Shown piece by piece: positions 28,379-39,930 of a DNA stretch of 64,000 nucleotides. The DNA is taken from the NCBI RefSeq assembly GCF_900105115.1, contig NZ_FNRV01000001.1:1674001-1738000 (forward strand). The letters are read 5' to 3'. The notes under the pieces are model-generated. The model saw nothing but the letters and a program-made list of their open reading frames with translations. It ran no database searches and was not told where the DNA came from. The number at the start of each line of letters is the position of its first letter. The first letter of the stretch is position 1. Position numbers and translations under genes: made by a program. Origin of the DNA: Pseudomonas mohnii (GTDB lineage: Bacteria > Pseudomonadota > Gammaproteobacteria > Pseudomonadales > Pseudomonadaceae).

Positions 28379-28699
28379 GCTTATTACCGTCTTCGTTAGG
28401 TACTGCGCATTCGGTGCTGCACTTATTGAAGTGCCGCACCACCTGTGACTGCTGCTTGCGTAGCTGAGCTACGCAAGACTGCGTCCGGCGGACATTCCGC
28501 GGTGAGTCTTGCATGCAAGGCTCACGACGGGCCGCAACCGCCGTGGTTTCTTATTGTCTTTTCAGACATTTGAAAACTGCTGCGCTAGGAAATACTGCGT
28601 TAAAAACAGGCTCGGAATGCTCATTGACTGACGTCAACTCCGCTTCCTCACCTGTTTTTGCCTTGTCTTTCCTTCGCTCGCTACGTTTTCAAATTGCCT
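28379..28699 (-). other. Structured intergenic element between lpdG and sucC
   Basis: No gene is seen. Three hairpins can be drawn. CTTGCGTAGCT-G-AGCTACGCAAG (28455-28477) has 11-bp arms. GTGAGTCTTGC-AT-GCAAGGCTCAC (28502-28525) has one G-T pair per side. A long imperfect stem is bounded by AAAACAGG and CCTGTTTT (about 28604-28663). The last is followed by CCTTCGCTCGCTACGTTTTC. The long element resembles intergenic repeats I have seen in Pseudomonas genomes, but I cannot confirm a family here. Confidence 0.6.
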
Positions 28700-30136
<1,437 letters not shown>

Positions 30137-30151
30137 TCAAAAAATCCTCTT

Positions 30152-30225
30152 TAGCGAAAAGCTTGAAGCCGCGAGCTGCAAGCCAAACTGCCTTTACCGG
30201 CAGCTTGAAACTTGCAGCTCGCGAC
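30152..30225. repeat. Inverted repeat between sucB and lpdG
   Basis: GCTTGAAGCCGCGAGCTGCA and TGCAGCTCGCGAC face each other across a smaller inner hairpin (CTGCCTTTACCGGCAG). It forms a long imperfect stem in the sucB-lpdG mRNA, a plausible processing or stability element. Confidence 0.6.
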
Positions 30226-30233
30226 TGCTTCTA

Positions 30234-31454
30234 TCAGATATCCAGCAGCAAACGAGCCGGGTCTTCCAGCAGGTTCTTGATGGTCACCAGGAAGGTCACA
30301 GCTTCTTTGCCATCGATCAGACGGTGATCGTAGGACAGAGCCAGGTACATCATCGGACGGATAACGACCTGACCGTTGATCGCCATTGGACGCTGCAGAA
30401 TGTTGTGCATGCCCAGAATAGCTGCTTGCGGCGGGTTGACGATCGGAGTCGACATCATCGAACCGAAGGTACCACCGTTGGTGATGGTGAACGTACCACC
30501 GGTCATCTCTTCCATCGACAGTTTGCCGTCACGGGCTTTCTTGCCGAAAGTGGCGATGCCGCCTTCGATTTCAGCCAGGCTCATCAGTTCGGCGTTACGC
30601 AGAACCGGCACAACCAGGCCGCGATCGCTGGAAACAGCAACACCGACGTCAGCGTAGCCGTGGTAAACGATGTCGGCACCGTCGATCGATGCGTTAACTG
30701 CCGGGAAGCGTTTCAGCGCTTCGGTGGCCGCTTTCACGAAGAACGACATGAAGCCCAGGCGCACGCCGTTGTGGGACTTCTCGAACAGATCCTTGTACTT
30801 CGAACGCAGGGCCATGACTTCGGTCATGTCGACTTCGTTGAAAGTGGTCAGCATCGCCATGTTCGATTGAGCTTCAACCAGACGCTCGGCAACCTTGGCA
30901 CGCAGACGGGTCATCGGAACGCGTTTTTCAACGCGGTCACCGGCAGCGAACACCGGAGCAGCAGCGGCAGGTGCCGCAGCCTTGGCAGGCGCGGCGGCTG
31001 GAGCGGCTTTCTTGGCAGCAACGGCTGCAACCACGTCTTCCTTGGTCACACGACCGCCTTTGCCAGTACCGGCAACGGAAGCGATGTTGATGCCGTTCTC
31101 TTCAGCCAGCTTGCGAGCGGCTGGAGCAGCGACCGGATCGTCTTCGCCTTCGGCAGCTGGAGCAGCAGCCTGGGCAGCGGCCGGAGCGGCAGCGGCTGGA
31201 GCAGCGGCAGCAGCGCCGCCTTCAACGATGGAGCCCAGGACTTCGTCGGACAGAACGGTGTCGCCTTCGTTCTTGACGATAGCGCCCAGCACGCCGTCAG
31301 CGGTGGCCAGAACTTCCAGTACGACTTTGTCGGTTTCGATGTCGACGATCAGTTCGTCACGTTTGACGGCGTCGCCCGGTTTTTTGTGCCAGGTGGCAAC
31401 GGTGCCATCGGCAACCGATTCCGGGAAAGTGGGGGCTTTGATCTCGATAGCCAT
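30234..31454 (-). CDS. sucB: 2-oxoglutarate dehydrogenase E2, dihydrolipoyl succinyltransferase
   Basis: This 406-residue core subunit of the OGDH complex has an N-terminal lipoyl domain with the modified Lys in [13 protein letters not shown] near residue 42. An Ala/Pro-rich linker follows, then the E3-binding domain ([20 protein letters not shown], near residues 108-145), another Ala/Pro linker, and the catalytic domain ending with [11 protein letters not shown], which carries the catalytic His. The linkers give strong low-complexity shadows on the other strand. It is followed by lpdG, which encodes its E3. Confidence 0.98.
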   Translation of the reverse strand: MAIEIKAPTFPESVADGTVATWHKKPGDAVKRDELIVDIETDKVVLEVLATADGVLGAIVKNEGDTVLSDEVLGSIVEGGAAAAAPAAAAPAAAQAAAPAAEGEDDPVAAPAARKLAEENGINIASVAGTGKGGRVTKEDVVAAVAAKKAAPAAAPAKAAAPAAAAPVFAAGDRVEKRVPMTRLRAKVAERLVEAQSNMAMLTTFNEVDMTEVMALRSKYKDLFEKSHNGVRLGFMSFFVKAATEALKRFPAVNASIDGADIVYHGYADVGVAVSSDRGLVVPVLRNAELMSLAEIEGGIATFGKKARDGKLSMEEMTGGTFTITNGGTFGSMMSTPIVNPPQAAILGMHNILQRPMAINGQVVIRPMMYLALSYDHRLIDGKEAVTFLVTIKNLLEDPARLLLDI

Positions 31455-31496
31455 TATCTGTGGTTCCTTAAATTCGGTTTCAAGTGCGCGAAGGCG

Positions 31497-34328
31497 TTAA
31501 ACGGTAAACGCGTCTTGCAGCAGTTTTTCCTGCTGCTCGGCGTGCATCGATGCGTAACCACATGCTGGGGCAGCAGAAGCCTCACGGCCCGCGTACTCAA
31601 GTACGAGAGACTTGTTGAGGTTGCTGATGCTGCGACGCAAGTGGTGCTGGCTGCAGTACCAGGCGCCCTGGTTCATCGGCTCTTCCTGACACCAAACGGC
31701 ATGCTTGGCGTTGGTGTAAGGAGCCAGGACTTCTTTCAAGTCGTCCTCAGGGAATGGGTACAGCTGCTCGATACGCACGATGGCGATATCGTCACGGCCT
31801 TCGGCACGACGTTTTTCCAGCAGGTCGTAGTAGACCTTGCCGCTACACAGAACAATGCGCTCGACCTTTTTCGGGTCCAGGGCATCGATTTCCGGGATCA
31901 CGGTCTGGAACGAACCTTCGGCCAGATCTTCCAGAGTCGAGATGGCCAGCTTGTGACGCAGCAGCGACTTCGGCGTCAGGACGACCAGTGGCTTGCGCAG
32001 CGGGCGAATCACCTGACGGCGCAGCAAGTGGTAGATCTGAGCCGGGGTGGTCGGCATGCACACCTGAATGTTGTGCTCGGCGCACAGCTGCAGGTAACGC
32101 TCAAGACGTGCAGAGGAGTGCTCCGGACCCTGACCTTCGTAGCCGTGTGGCAACAGCATGGTCAGACCACAGAGACGGCCCCACTTGTGCTCGCCGCTGG
32201 TGATGAACTGGTCGATAACAACCTGCGCACCGTTGGCGAAGTCACCGAACTGGGCTTCCCAGATCACCAGCGCGTTCGGCGTGGTGGTCGAGTAGCCGTA
32301 TTCGAATGCCAGTACCGCTTCTTCCGACAGGAACGAGTCGTACAGGTCGAAGCGTGGCTGACCTTCGTACAAGTGTTTCAGCGGGATATAGGTGCCGGCA
32401 TCTTTCTGGTTGTGCAGAACAGCGTGACGGTGCGAGAACGTACCGCGGCCGATGTCCTGACCGGTCATGCGAATCGGGTGACCTTCGAACGCCAGGGTCG
32501 CGTACGCCATGGTTTCGGCGTAACCCCAGTTGATCGGCAGGCCGCCGGCTTGCATCTTCTGACGGTCTTCGTAGATCTTCGCAACCTGGCGCTGAACCAC
32601 GAAGCCTTCCGGAATTTCCAGCAGCTTGGCGGACAGTTCCTGCAGGGTTTTCAGGTCGAAGCGAGTGTCATGACGCGCAGTCCAGGCGTGACCCAGGTAC
32701 GGGCGCCAGTCCACGAACAACTCTTTGTTCGGCTCTTTGACCAGGCTCTTCACTACGTGCAGACCGTTGTCCAGCGCGTTGCGGTATTCGTCGACCTTCG
32801 CCTGAACACGCTCTGCGTCCAGCACACCGCTCTGGGTCAGACGATCAGCGTACAGCTCACGGGTGGTGCGCTGCTTGGTGATCTGCTGATACATCATCGG
32901 CTGGGTGCCGCTTGGCTCGTCGGCCTCGTTGTGGCCGCGACGACGGTAGCAGAACATGTCGATCACCACGTCGCGCTTGAACTGCATGCGGTAATCGATG
33001 GCCAGCTGGGTCACGAACAATACAGCTTCCGGATCATCACCATTCACATGGAGGATCGGCGCCTGAATCATTTTCGCAACGTCGGTGGCGTACTCGGTGG
33101 AGCGCGAGTCCAGCGGGTTGCTGATGGTGAAACCAACCTGGTTGTTGATCACGATGTGCACGGTACCGCCGGTCTTGAAACCGCGGGTCTGCGACATCTG
33201 GAAGGTTTCCATGACCACGCCCTGACCTGCAATTGCAGCGTCACCGTGGATGGAGATCGGCAGAACCTTCTCGCCGGTAGGGTCGTTGCGACGATCCTGA
33301 CGGGCACGGACCGAACCTTCGACCACTGGAGAAACAATTTCCAGGTGGGACGGGTTGAAGGCCATGGCCAGGTGAACTTCACCACCGGTGGTCATTACGT
33401 TGGACGAGAAGCCCTGGTGGTATTTAACGTCACCGGAACCCAGCTCGACCTTCTTCTTGCCTTCGAACTCGTCGAACAGCTCGCGCGGGTTCTTGCCGAA
33501 GGTATTGACCAGCACGTTCAGACGGCCACGGTGAGCCATGCCGATGACGATTTCCTTGGTGCCGTAGGAACCGGAACGCTGGATCAGCTCGTCAAGCATC
33601 GGAATCAGGCTCTCGCCGCCTTCCAGACCGAAACGCTTGGTGCCCGGGTATTTGGTGCCCAGGTATTTTTCCAGGCCTTCACCGGCAGTCACGCGCTCAA
33701 GCAAGTGGCTCTTGATGTCAGCGGAGTACGTTGGACGGCCGCGTACGCTTTCCAGACGCTGCTGGAACCACTGGCGCTGCTCGGAATCGGTGATATGCGT
33801 AAATTCAGCGCCGATGGTGCGGCAATATGTCTGCTGCAACGCTTCGTGAATTTCGCGTAGGCTCGCCTCCTCTTTGCCGATGAACAGGTCGCCGGCACGG
33901 AAGGTCGTATCAAGATCGGCATTGGTCAAGCCGTAATGATTGATCGACAGGTCTGCAGGTGCAGGACGCTGCCACAGCCCCAGCGGGTCAAGCTGGGCTG
34001 CCTGGTGGCCACGCATACGGTAGGCCTGGATCAATCGCAGCACTTCAACTTGCTTCTTCTCGTGCTCACTGCTCACGCTTCCGGCGGAAACCGGTTGAGC
34101 GCGGCGCTGGTTCTTTGCCAGCAAGACGAAATGATCGCGAATTGTGGAGTGCGAAACATCGGTGGAAGAGTTGCCGTCAGCAGGCAACTTCTGGAAGTAG
34201 GTGCGCCACTCTTCTGGCACAGCGTTAGGGTCGTGCAGGTAAAGCTCGTAGAGCTCTTCCACATAGGCAGCGTTACTACCGGATAGGTAGGCACTGTTCC
34301 ACATGCGCTGCATCACGCTTTCTTGCAT
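31497..34328 (-). CDS. sucA: 2-oxoglutarate dehydrogenase E1 (thiamine diphosphate-dependent)
   Basis: This 943-residue decarboxylating E1 subunit starts MQESVMQRMWNSAYLSG, and the early LYELYLHDPNAVPEEWR is the E2-binding N-terminal helix region. The active-site region IGMAHRGRLNVLVN is near residue 255. The thiamine-binding stretch runs HGDAAIAGQGVVMETFQM through VINNQVGFT near residues 360-400, and QFGDFANGAQVVIDQFI and LPHGYEGQGPEHSSAR follow. Length is normal. It lies 42 bases upstream of sucB and 261 bases after sdhB. Confidence 0.98.
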   Translation of the reverse strand: MQESVMQRMWNSAYLSGSNAAYVEELYELYLHDPNAVPEEWRTYFQKLPADGNSSTDVSHSTIRDHFVLLAKNQRRAQPVSAGSVSSEHEKKQVEVLRLIQAYRMRGHQAAQLDPLGLWQRPAPADLSINHYGLTNADLDTTFRAGDLFIGKEEASLREIHEALQQTYCRTIGAEFTHITDSEQRQWFQQRLESVRGRPTYSADIKSHLLERVTAGEGLEKYLGTKYPGTKRFGLEGGESLIPMLDELIQRSGSYGTKEIVIGMAHRGRLNVLVNTFGKNPRELFDEFEGKKKVELGSGDVKYHQGFSSNVMTTGGEVHLAMAFNPSHLEIVSPVVEGSVRARQDRRNDPTGEKVLPISIHGDAAIAGQGVVMETFQMSQTRGFKTGGTVHIVINNQVGFTISNPLDSRSTEYATDVAKMIQAPILHVNGDDPEAVLFVTQLAIDYRMQFKRDVVIDMFCYRRRGHNEADEPSGTQPMMYQQITKQRTTRELYADRLTQSGVLDAERVQAKVDEYRNALDNGLHVVKSLVKEPNKELFVDWRPYLGHAWTARHDTRFDLKTLQELSAKLLEIPEGFVVQRQVAKIYEDRQKMQAGGLPINWGYAETMAYATLAFEGHPIRMTGQDIGRGTFSHRHAVLHNQKDAGTYIPLKHLYEGQPRFDLYDSFLSEEAVLAFEYGYSTTTPNALVIWEAQFGDFANGAQVVIDQFITSGEHKWGRLCGLTMLLPHGYEGQGPEHSSARLERYLQLCAEHNIQVCMPTTPAQIYHLLRRQVIRPLRKPLVVLTPKSLLRHKLAISTLEDLAEGSFQTVIPEIDALDPKKVERIVLCSGKVYYDLLEKRRAEGRDDIAIVRIEQLYPFPEDDLKEVLAPYTNAKHAVWCQEEPMNQGAWYCSQHHLRRSISNLNKSLVLEYAGREASAAPACGYASMHAEQQEKLLQDAFTV

Positions 34329-34515
34329 GCTTGGTCACCCTCGGTTAGGGGAACACCATCGGTGTCGACGCCGAGCAAACTTGCAGAAGTCCGAATGCAG
34401 CGACCAAAACAAGCCACTAGGATCACACTGATAGTCCGGGTACCAGCCCGGATGCCCCTGCTTGTCTCATTTCTTCAAAATAAGAGCGGCAGCTTTATGA
34501 GCTGCTGCTCAGGTT

Positions 34516-34549
34516 AAAACTACGGTGCCGGTTGAAGCCTGCACCGTAG
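34516..34549 (-). terminator. Terminator-like hairpin between sdhB and sucA
   Basis: On the minus strand CTACGGTGC and GCACCGTAG pair across a 12-base loop and are followed by TTTTAA. It would partly uncouple the sdhCDAB and sucAB transcripts. The remaining 260 bases of this gap contain no gene; a sucA promoter is likely but not clear. Confidence 0.65.
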
Positions 34550-34589
34550 CATCCACGGGTACAGCGGTCCTACGGGTACAGCAGCTGAA

Positions 34590-35294
34590 TCACACGCCGC
34601 TGGAAAGCAGCATGTTACGAATGTGACCGATGGCCTTAGTCGGGTTCAGGCCCTTCGGACAAACGTTGACGCAGTTCATGATCCCGCGGCAGCGGAATAC
34701 GCTGAACGGGTCATCCAGCGAAGCCAGACGCTCGGACGTCTTGGTGTCACGGCTGTCTGCCAGGAAGCGATACGCTTGCAGCAGTGCAGCTGGACCCAGG
34801 AACTTGTCCGGGTTCCACCAGAAGGACGGGCAAGAGGTCGAGCAGCAAGCGCACAGGATGCACTCGTACAGACCGTCGAGCTTTTCACGCTCTTCAGGGG
34901 ACTGCAGACGTTCGATGGCCGGAGCCGGCGTGTCGTTCTGCAGGTAAGGCTTAACCTTCTCGTATTGCTTGTAGAAGATGCTCATATCGACGACCAGGTC
35001 ACGGATAACCGGCAAACCTGGCAGAGGACGAATGATCAACTTGTTACCTTTTACAACGGCGGACAGCGGCGTGATGCACGCCAGACCGTTTTTGCCGTTG
35101 ATGTTCATGCCGTCGGAACCGCAAACACCTTCACGGCAAGAGCGACGATAGGAGAAACCTTCGTCCTGCTCTTTGATCAGGGCCAGTACGTCCAGCACCA
35201 TCAGGTCTTTACCACCGGTATCAACCTGGAAATCCTGCATGAACGGCGCAGCGTCCTGATCAGGGTTGTAACGATAAACACTGACTTGCAACAT
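34590..35294 (-). CDS. sdhB: Succinate dehydrogenase iron-sulfur subunit
   Basis: This 234-residue subunit carries three clusters. The [2Fe-2S] ligands lie in [20 protein letters not shown] near residue 55. The [4Fe-4S] ligands lie in [16 protein letters not shown] near residue 148. The [3Fe-4S] ligands lie in [17 protein letters not shown] near residue 205. It passes electrons from the SdhA flavin to ubiquinone in SdhCD. I chose [11 protein letters not shown], which gives the usual length; three extra codons are possible. It starts 11 bases after sdhA. Confidence 0.97.
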   Translation of the reverse strand: MLQVSVYRYNPDQDAAPFMQDFQVDTGGKDLMVLDVLALIKEQDEGFSYRRSCREGVCGSDGMNINGKNGLACITPLSAVVKGNKLIIRPLPGLPVIRDLVVDMSIFYKQYEKVKPYLQNDTPAPAIERLQSPEEREKLDGLYECILCACCSTSCPSFWWNPDKFLGPAALLQAYRFLADSRDTKTSERLASLDDPFSVFRCRGIMNCVNVCPKGLNPTKAIGHIRNMLLSSGV

Positions 35295-35305
35295 GGCGGC
35301 CACCC

Positions 35306-37078
35306 TTAATAAGTCCGAATCTTAGGTTCAAAAGTCGGAACAGTTTTCGGCGAGAAGTTTACGGCACGCTTGGCGACGCGTTTCTCACCCGGGAAGTACA
35401 GGGTGTGGCACAGCCAGTTTTCGTCGTCACGGTCTTCGAAGTCTTCACGGGCGTGAGCACCGCGGGACTCTTTACGCACTTCGGCAGCGATGGCGGTAGC
35501 TTCAGCCACTTCCAGAAGGTTTTGCAGTTCCAGAGCTTCGATACGCGCAGTGTTGAACGCCTGCGACTTGTCGTTGATCTTGACGTTGGCGATGCGCTTG
35601 CGCAGATCAGCCAGCTGGGCAATACCCTTCTGCATGTATTCGCCAGTACGGAATACACCGAAGTAGTTCTGCATGCAGCTTTGCAGCTCGCGACGCAGGG
35701 TTGCCACGTCTTCGCCATCGGTACGCGCGTTCAGAGCGGACAGACGAGCCAGGGCCGCAGTGATGTCGGCGTCGGTGGCGTCGTCGTATTCGATACCGTC
35801 GGTCAGCGCTTTTTCCAGGTGCAGACCGGCCGCACGGCCGAAGACCACCAGGTCGAGCAACGAGTTACCGCCCAGGCGGTTGGCACCGTGAACCGATACG
35901 CAAGCCACTTCGCCTACAGCGAACAGACCAGGGATGATGGTATCTACGCCGTTGGCGTCCTGAGTCATCGCCTGACCGTGAATGTTGGTGGCAACGCCGC
36001 CCATCATGTAGTGGCAGGTCGGAACAACCGGAACCGGAGCAACCACCGGGTCAACGTGAGCAAACGTTTTCGACAGTTCGCAGATGCCTGGCAGACGGCT
36101 GTGCAGCACTTCCTCGCCCAGGTGGTCGAGTTTGAGCATCACGTGGTCGCCGTTCGGGCCACAGCCGTTACCGGCAATGATCTCTTTAACCATCGAACGG
36201 GCAACAACGTCACGACCCGCCAGGTCTTTGGCGTTCGGAGCATAACGCTCCATGAAACGCTCGCCGTGCTTGTTGATCAGGTAACCACCTTCACCACGGC
36301 AACCTTCGGTCACCAGTACACCGGCGCCGGCGATGCCGGTCGGGTGGAACTGCCACATTTCGATGTCTTGCACCGGAACGCCAGCACGCAGAGCCATGCC
36401 GACGCCGTCACCGGTGTTGATCAGGGCGTTGGTGGTGGACGCGTAGATACGACCTGCACCACCAGTGGCCAGAACGGTAGCCTTGGCACGGATGTAGGTG
36501 GTTTCGCCGGTTTCGATGCAGATGGCGATAACGCCGACGAACTCGCCTTTCTGGTTTCTTACCAGATCGACAGCGTAGTACTCGTTCAGGAACGTGGTAC
36601 CGGCTTTCAGGTTGCCCTGATAAAGGGTGTGCAGCAGGGCGTGACCGGTACGGTCGGATGCCGCGCAGGTACGTGCAGCCTGGCCGCCCTTACCGTAGTC
36701 CTTGGACTGACCGCCGAACGGACGCTGGTAGATGCGGCCGGTTTCGGTACGGGAGAACGGCAGACCCATGTGGTCCAGTTCGAAAACTGCAGCCGGGCCT
36801 TCCTGACACATGTATTCGATAGCGTCCTGGTCACCGATATAGTCGGAACCCTTGACGGTATCGTACATGTGCCAGCGCCAGTCATCGTTCGGATCCGCAG
36901 ACGCGATGGCGCAGGTGATGCCACCCTGTGCCGATACGGTGTGCGAACGCGTCGGGAAAACCTTGGTGATTACGGCAGTCTTGTGACCGCCTTGTGCCAG
37001 TTGCAGCGCAGCGCGCATGCCAGCACCGCCACCACCAATGATGATGGCGTCGAAAGAAATCGTTGGAATGTTAGCCAT
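35306..37078 (-). CDS. sdhA: Succinate dehydrogenase flavoprotein subunit
   Basis: This 590-residue catalytic subunit has an N-terminal FAD-binding [17 protein letters not shown] near residue 16. The covalent flavin His is in [12 protein letters not shown] near residue 45. [20 protein letters not shown] near residue 245 and [19 protein letters not shown] near residue 400 are the conserved dicarboxylate-site segments. It oxidises succinate to fumarate at the inner face of the membrane. Length is standard. It is preceded by sdhD with a three-base gap. Confidence 0.98.
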   Translation of the reverse strand: MANIPTISFDAIIIGGGGAGMRAALQLAQGGHKTAVITKVFPTRSHTVSAQGGITCAIASADPNDDWRWHMYDTVKGSDYIGDQDAIEYMCQEGPAAVFELDHMGLPFSRTETGRIYQRPFGGQSKDYGKGGQAARTCAASDRTGHALLHTLYQGNLKAGTTFLNEYYAVDLVRNQKGEFVGVIAICIETGETTYIRAKATVLATGGAGRIYASTTNALINTGDGVGMALRAGVPVQDIEMWQFHPTGIAGAGVLVTEGCRGEGGYLINKHGERFMERYAPNAKDLAGRDVVARSMVKEIIAGNGCGPNGDHVMLKLDHLGEEVLHSRLPGICELSKTFAHVDPVVAPVPVVPTCHYMMGGVATNIHGQAMTQDANGVDTIIPGLFAVGEVACVSVHGANRLGGNSLLDLVVFGRAAGLHLEKALTDGIEYDDATDADITAALARLSALNARTDGEDVATLRRELQSCMQNYFGVFRTGEYMQKGIAQLADLRKRIANVKINDKSQAFNTARIEALELQNLLEVAEATAIAAEVRKESRGAHAREDFEDRDDENWLCHTLYFPGEKRVAKRAVNFSPKTVPTFEPKIRTY

Positions 37079-37081
37079 GAC

Positions 37082-37450
37082 TCAGATACCCCAGAGAATC
37101 TGCACACCCCAGACGAAGTAAGCGAACATCGCAACGCCGCATACTGCCTGGAAAAGGAAACGTATAGCAGTCGCGGACTTGCCGAACGCCATTGGCGTCA
37201 GGTAGTCGGTCGCGATGGTCCACATGCCGACCCAGGCGTGAGCGCCAAGGGCAACGAGGGCCAGGAGACTGAAGATACGCATCCAGTTATTGGCGAACAG
37301 TTCATGCCACTGGGCATAGCCGAGGCCCGGGTGGGCAACGACGTATCCGATCAGAAAGATGAAGTAAGCCGCGAGAACGACCGCAGACACACGTTGCGCC
37401 ATCCAGTCATAGAGGCCCGAACGCGACAGGTTCGTGACGTTAGTTACCAT
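37082..37450 (-). CDS. sdhD: Succinate dehydrogenase membrane anchor subunit D
   Basis: This 122-residue protein has three transmembrane helices and binds quinone and heme b with SdhC. SRSGLYDWMAQRVSAVVLAAY at the N-terminus and GAHAWVGMWTIATDYL near residue 75 are typical. I chose MVTNVTNLSRSG; a TTG two codons upstream is an alternative. The ATG lies inside the sdhC coding end (seven-base overlap). Confidence 0.95.
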   Translation of the reverse strand: MVTNVTNLSRSGLYDWMAQRVSAVVLAAYFIFLIGYVVAHPGLGYAQWHELFANNWMRIFSLLALVALGAHAWVGMWTIATDYLTPMAFGKSATAIRFLFQAVCGVAMFAYFVWGVQILWGI

Positions 37451-37818
37451 ATCCAAACTCCTGCCAGAACGATTACCACCACGGAGACGGCGATAACGAT
37501 TTTCGAGCCCAGCTTGCCGCCTTCCAGCGTCTCACCGATGCCCATGTCCATGATCAAGTGGCGCACACCGGCAACCAAGTGATACAGCAGAGCGGACAGA
37601 ATGCCCCAAATCACTAGCTTCGCTAGCGGACTGGTCAGACACGCTTTCACCTGACCGAAGCCTTCCTCGGAGCTCAGCGACTTGTCCAATGCGTAAAGCA
37701 TGATGGCAAGGCACACGAAGAGGATGACGCCGGATATACGGTGAAGAATGGACGTGTAAGCAGTGACTGGGAGTTTGATGGTCCTTAGGTCTAGGTTTAC
37801 AGGTCGTTGGCTTTTCAC
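37444..37818 (-). CDS. sdhC: Succinate dehydrogenase cytochrome b556 subunit, GTG start
   Basis: This 124-residue protein has three transmembrane helices. VKSQRPVNLDLRTIKLPVTA leads into YTSILHRISGVILF, the family signature, and LVAGVRHLIMDMG near residue 85 carries the heme-ligand His. I chose the GTG start because it gives the exact family N-terminus; the longer frame adds 11 residues with no family match. The ribosome site is poor (an A-run precedes the GTG), so initiation is probably weak or regulated. It is first in sdhCDAB, with a leader of about 127 bases. Confidence 0.94.
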   Translation of the reverse strand: MKSQRPVNLDLRTIKLPVTAYTSILHRISGVILFVCLAIMLYALDKSLSSEEGFGQVKACLTSPLAKLVIWGILSALLYHLVAGVRHLIMDMGIGETLEGGKLGSKIVIAVSVVVIVLAGVWIW

Positions 37819-37952
37819 GGCTTTTTTTTCACACTGAAGAGCCCCTAACAATCAGGGCAAAGTTGTTGGGGAGTGCACTGGTCAGGTAACCACCACCCAG
37901 GGAGGCGACCCCCAATAAAGCAAGCCCAAAAGCCCTTGGCGGTCGGTGGCCG

Positions 37953-37981
37953 AGTATAGACAGTTAGGCTACTAATGACAA
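37953..37981 (-). promoter_or_regulatory. sigma-70 promoter of sdhC
   Basis: On the minus strand TTGTCA is followed after 17 bases by TATACT, both close to consensus. Transcription should start near 37945, leaving a leader of about 127 bases before the GTG of sdhC. It drives the sdh-suc cluster. Confidence 0.85.
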
Positions 37982-38095
37982 CGCAATCACCTCACCCAAA
38001 CAGCGGATTGCGCATCTGACATAAAAGGCGTAAATGGCAGGCAATTTCGAGAAAAAAGTCCGGTTAAAGCCTTCTGGAGCAAGACTTTAGGCAAA

Positions 38096-38123
38096 TTGAC
38101 ATTCGAATTTATCTCACTATAGT
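38096..38123 (+). promoter_or_regulatory. sigma-70 promoter of gltA
   Basis: TTGACA and TATAGT are separated by 16 bases. The start should be near 38130, giving a leader of about 50 bases. It is divergent from the sdhC promoter, with about 115 bases between the two -35 boxes, so shared regulators could bind in between. Confidence 0.87.
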
Positions 38124-38181
38124 GGTGCGGGCCCTGCGTGGGGGGTCTGTCTGATGATTTCAAGCATAAATAGGAGGCCAC

Positions 38182-39471
38182 ATGGCTGACAAAAAAGCGC
38201 AGTTGATCATCGAGGGCGCAGCCCCCGTCGAGCTGCCCATTTTAACCGGCACCGTTGGTCCCGATGTTATCGATGTTCGGGGCCTGACGGCCACGGGCCG
38301 TTTCACCTTTGACCCTGGTTTCATGTCGACCGCCTCCTGCGAGTCGAAGATCACCTATATCGACGGCGACAACGGCATTCTGCTGCACCGCGGCTATCCG
38401 ATCGAACAGTTGGCTGAAAAGTCGGACTATCTGGAAACCTGCTATCTGCTGCTCAACGGCGAATTGCCGACCGCAGAACAAAAGGCCCAGTTCGTCAGCA
38501 CCGTCAAGAACCACACCATGGTTCACGAACAGCTGAAGACCTTCTTCAACGGTTTCCGTCGCGACGCTCACCCGATGGCCGTCATGTGCGGTGTAGTCGG
38601 CGCCCTCTCGGCCTTCTACCACGACTCCCTGGACATCAATAACCCGCAGCATCGCGAAATTTCCGCGATCCGCCTGGTTGCCAAGATGCCAACCCTGGCA
38701 GCGATGGTTTACAAGTACTCCATGGGCCAACCCATGATGTACCCGCGCAACGACCTGTCGTACGCGGAAAACTTCCTGCACATGATGTTCAACACTCCGT
38801 GCGAGATCAAACCGATCAGCCCGGTACTCGCCAAGGCCATGGACCGGATCTTCATCCTCCACGCCGACCACGAGCAGAACGCATCGACCTCTACCGTACG
38901 TCTTGCCGGTTCTTCGGGTGCCAACCCGTTCGCCTGTATCGCCGCCGGTATCGCTGCACTGTGGGGCCCTGCCCACGGCGGCGCCAACGAGGCCGTTCTG
39001 ACCATGCTCGATGAAATTGGCGATGTTTCCAACATCGACAAGTTCATTGCCAAGGCCAAGGACAAGAACGATCCGTTCAAGCTGATGGGTTTCGGGCACC
39101 GCGTTTACAAAAACCGCGACCCACGCGCTACCGTCATGAAGAAGACCTGCGACGAAGTGTTGAAGGAACTGGGTATCCAGAACGATCCGCAACTCGAACT
39201 AGCCATGCGCCTGGAAGAGATCGCCCTGACCGACCCGTACTTCATCGAGCGCTCGCTGTACCCGAACGTCGACTTCTACTCGGGGATCATCCTCAAGGCA
39301 ATCGGCATTCCAACCAGCATGTTCACCGTGATCTTCGCCCTGGCGCGGACTGTCGGCTGGATCTCCCACTGGAAAGAAATGCTCTCCAGCCCGTACAAGA
39401 TCGGCCGCCCGCGCCAGCTGTACACCGGCTACGAGTCGCGTGACATCACCAAGCTGGAAGACCGCAAGTAA
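38182..39471 (+). CDS. gltA: Citrate synthase (type II)
   Basis: This 429-residue hexameric, NADH-sensitive type of the enzyme makes citrate from oxaloacetate and acetyl-Co[21 protein letters not shown] near residue 235, [12 protein letters not shown] near residue 268 and [14 protein letters not shown] near residue 311 carry the catalytic His, second His and Arg. [13 protein letters not shown] and RPRQLYTGY are in the C-terminal part. A perfect TAGGAGG ribosome site sits seven bases before the ATG. It is the first enzyme of the cycle whose later steps are encoded divergently. Confidence 0.98.
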   Translation: MADKKAQLIIEGAAPVELPILTGTVGPDVIDVRGLTATGRFTFDPGFMSTASCESKITYIDGDNGILLHRGYPIEQLAEKSDYLETCYLLLNGELPTAEQKAQFVSTVKNHTMVHEQLKTFFNGFRRDAHPMAVMCGVVGALSAFYHDSLDINNPQHREISAIRLVAKMPTLAAMVYKYSMGQPMMYPRNDLSYAENFLHMMFNTPCEIKPISPVLAKAMDRIFILHADHEQNASTSTVRLAGSSGANPFACIAAGIAALWGPAHGGANEAVLTMLDEIGDVSNIDKFIAKAKDKNDPFKLMGFGHRVYKNRDPRATVMKKTCDEVLKELGIQNDPQLELAMRLEEIALTDPYFIERSLYPNVDFYSGIILKAIGIPTSMFTVIFALARTVGWISHWKEMLSSPYKIGRPRQLYTGYESRDITKLEDRK

Positions 39472-39505
39472 GACCTGTCTTGCTGTAGCGTCTTGACCGT
39501 CCCGC

Positions 39506-39537
39506 AAACGGCCTCTATGAAAATAGAGGCCGTTTTT
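39506..39537 (+). terminator. Terminator of gltA
   Basis: ACGGCCTCTAT-GAAA-ATAGAGGCCGT followed by TTTTG. An 11-bp stem with a GNRA loop. Confidence 0.94.
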
Positions 39538-39660
39538 GTTTGTGCGCTTGTTGTGTACATATCCATTTCTTCGGCGACAGCCACCCCGGGCTCCACCCTT
39601 ACAACGGGCGACCCAGTCACCAAGCACTCTAGCCCCTGCCCCTGCCGTAACGTCACCTCC

Positions 39661-39816
39661 GTGGGAGCTGACTCGCCAGCAATGGTGGGACACCCCGGGA
39701 AATTAACCGCCCCCTGCAGGAGCGAGCCTGCTCGCGATGGACACCCACGATAACGCGCCCTGTCTGACCGCTCGAGCTACCCGCACGTTTTCGCGAGCAA
39801 GTTCGCACCTACATTC
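39661..39816. repeat. Degenerate REP units downstream of gltA
   Basis: The doublet is GCAGGAGCGAGCCTGCTCGC (near 39717) with TTTTCGCGAGCAAGTTCGCA (near 39788) in inverse orientation. A further decayed unit, GTGGGAGCTGACTCGCCAGC, is near 39661. The 39538-39860 gap holds no gene that I can support. Confidence 0.7.
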
Positions 39817-39861
39817 CTATTGGGGGGGGACAATCACGGAATCGGGCGATCACCGCCCCAT

Positions 39862-39897
39862 AAAAAATGCCCCGATCTTTCGACCGGGGCATCTTTT
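39862..39897 (-). terminator. Terminator of the DUF485-actP operon
   Basis: On the minus strand GATGCCCCGGTC-GAAA-GATCGGGGCAT is followed by TTTTTTA. A strong intrinsic terminator. Confidence 0.92.
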
Positions 39898-39930
39898 ACA
39901 ACTGCGTTACTTATATAAAAGCATCAAGCC

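Noticed and set aside
30324..33860. Very long open frame on the plus strand opposite sucB and sucA (over 1,100 codons)
   Set aside because: It is the mirror of strongly biased codons in sucB-sucA. It is rich in His, Gln, Arg and Val, has no domain or start signal, and the minus-strand genes are beyond doubt.
35405..37582. Long plus-strand open frame opposite the sdh genes
   Set aside because: Antisense shadow of sdhA, sdhD and part of sdhC with the same unnatural composition; no family match.
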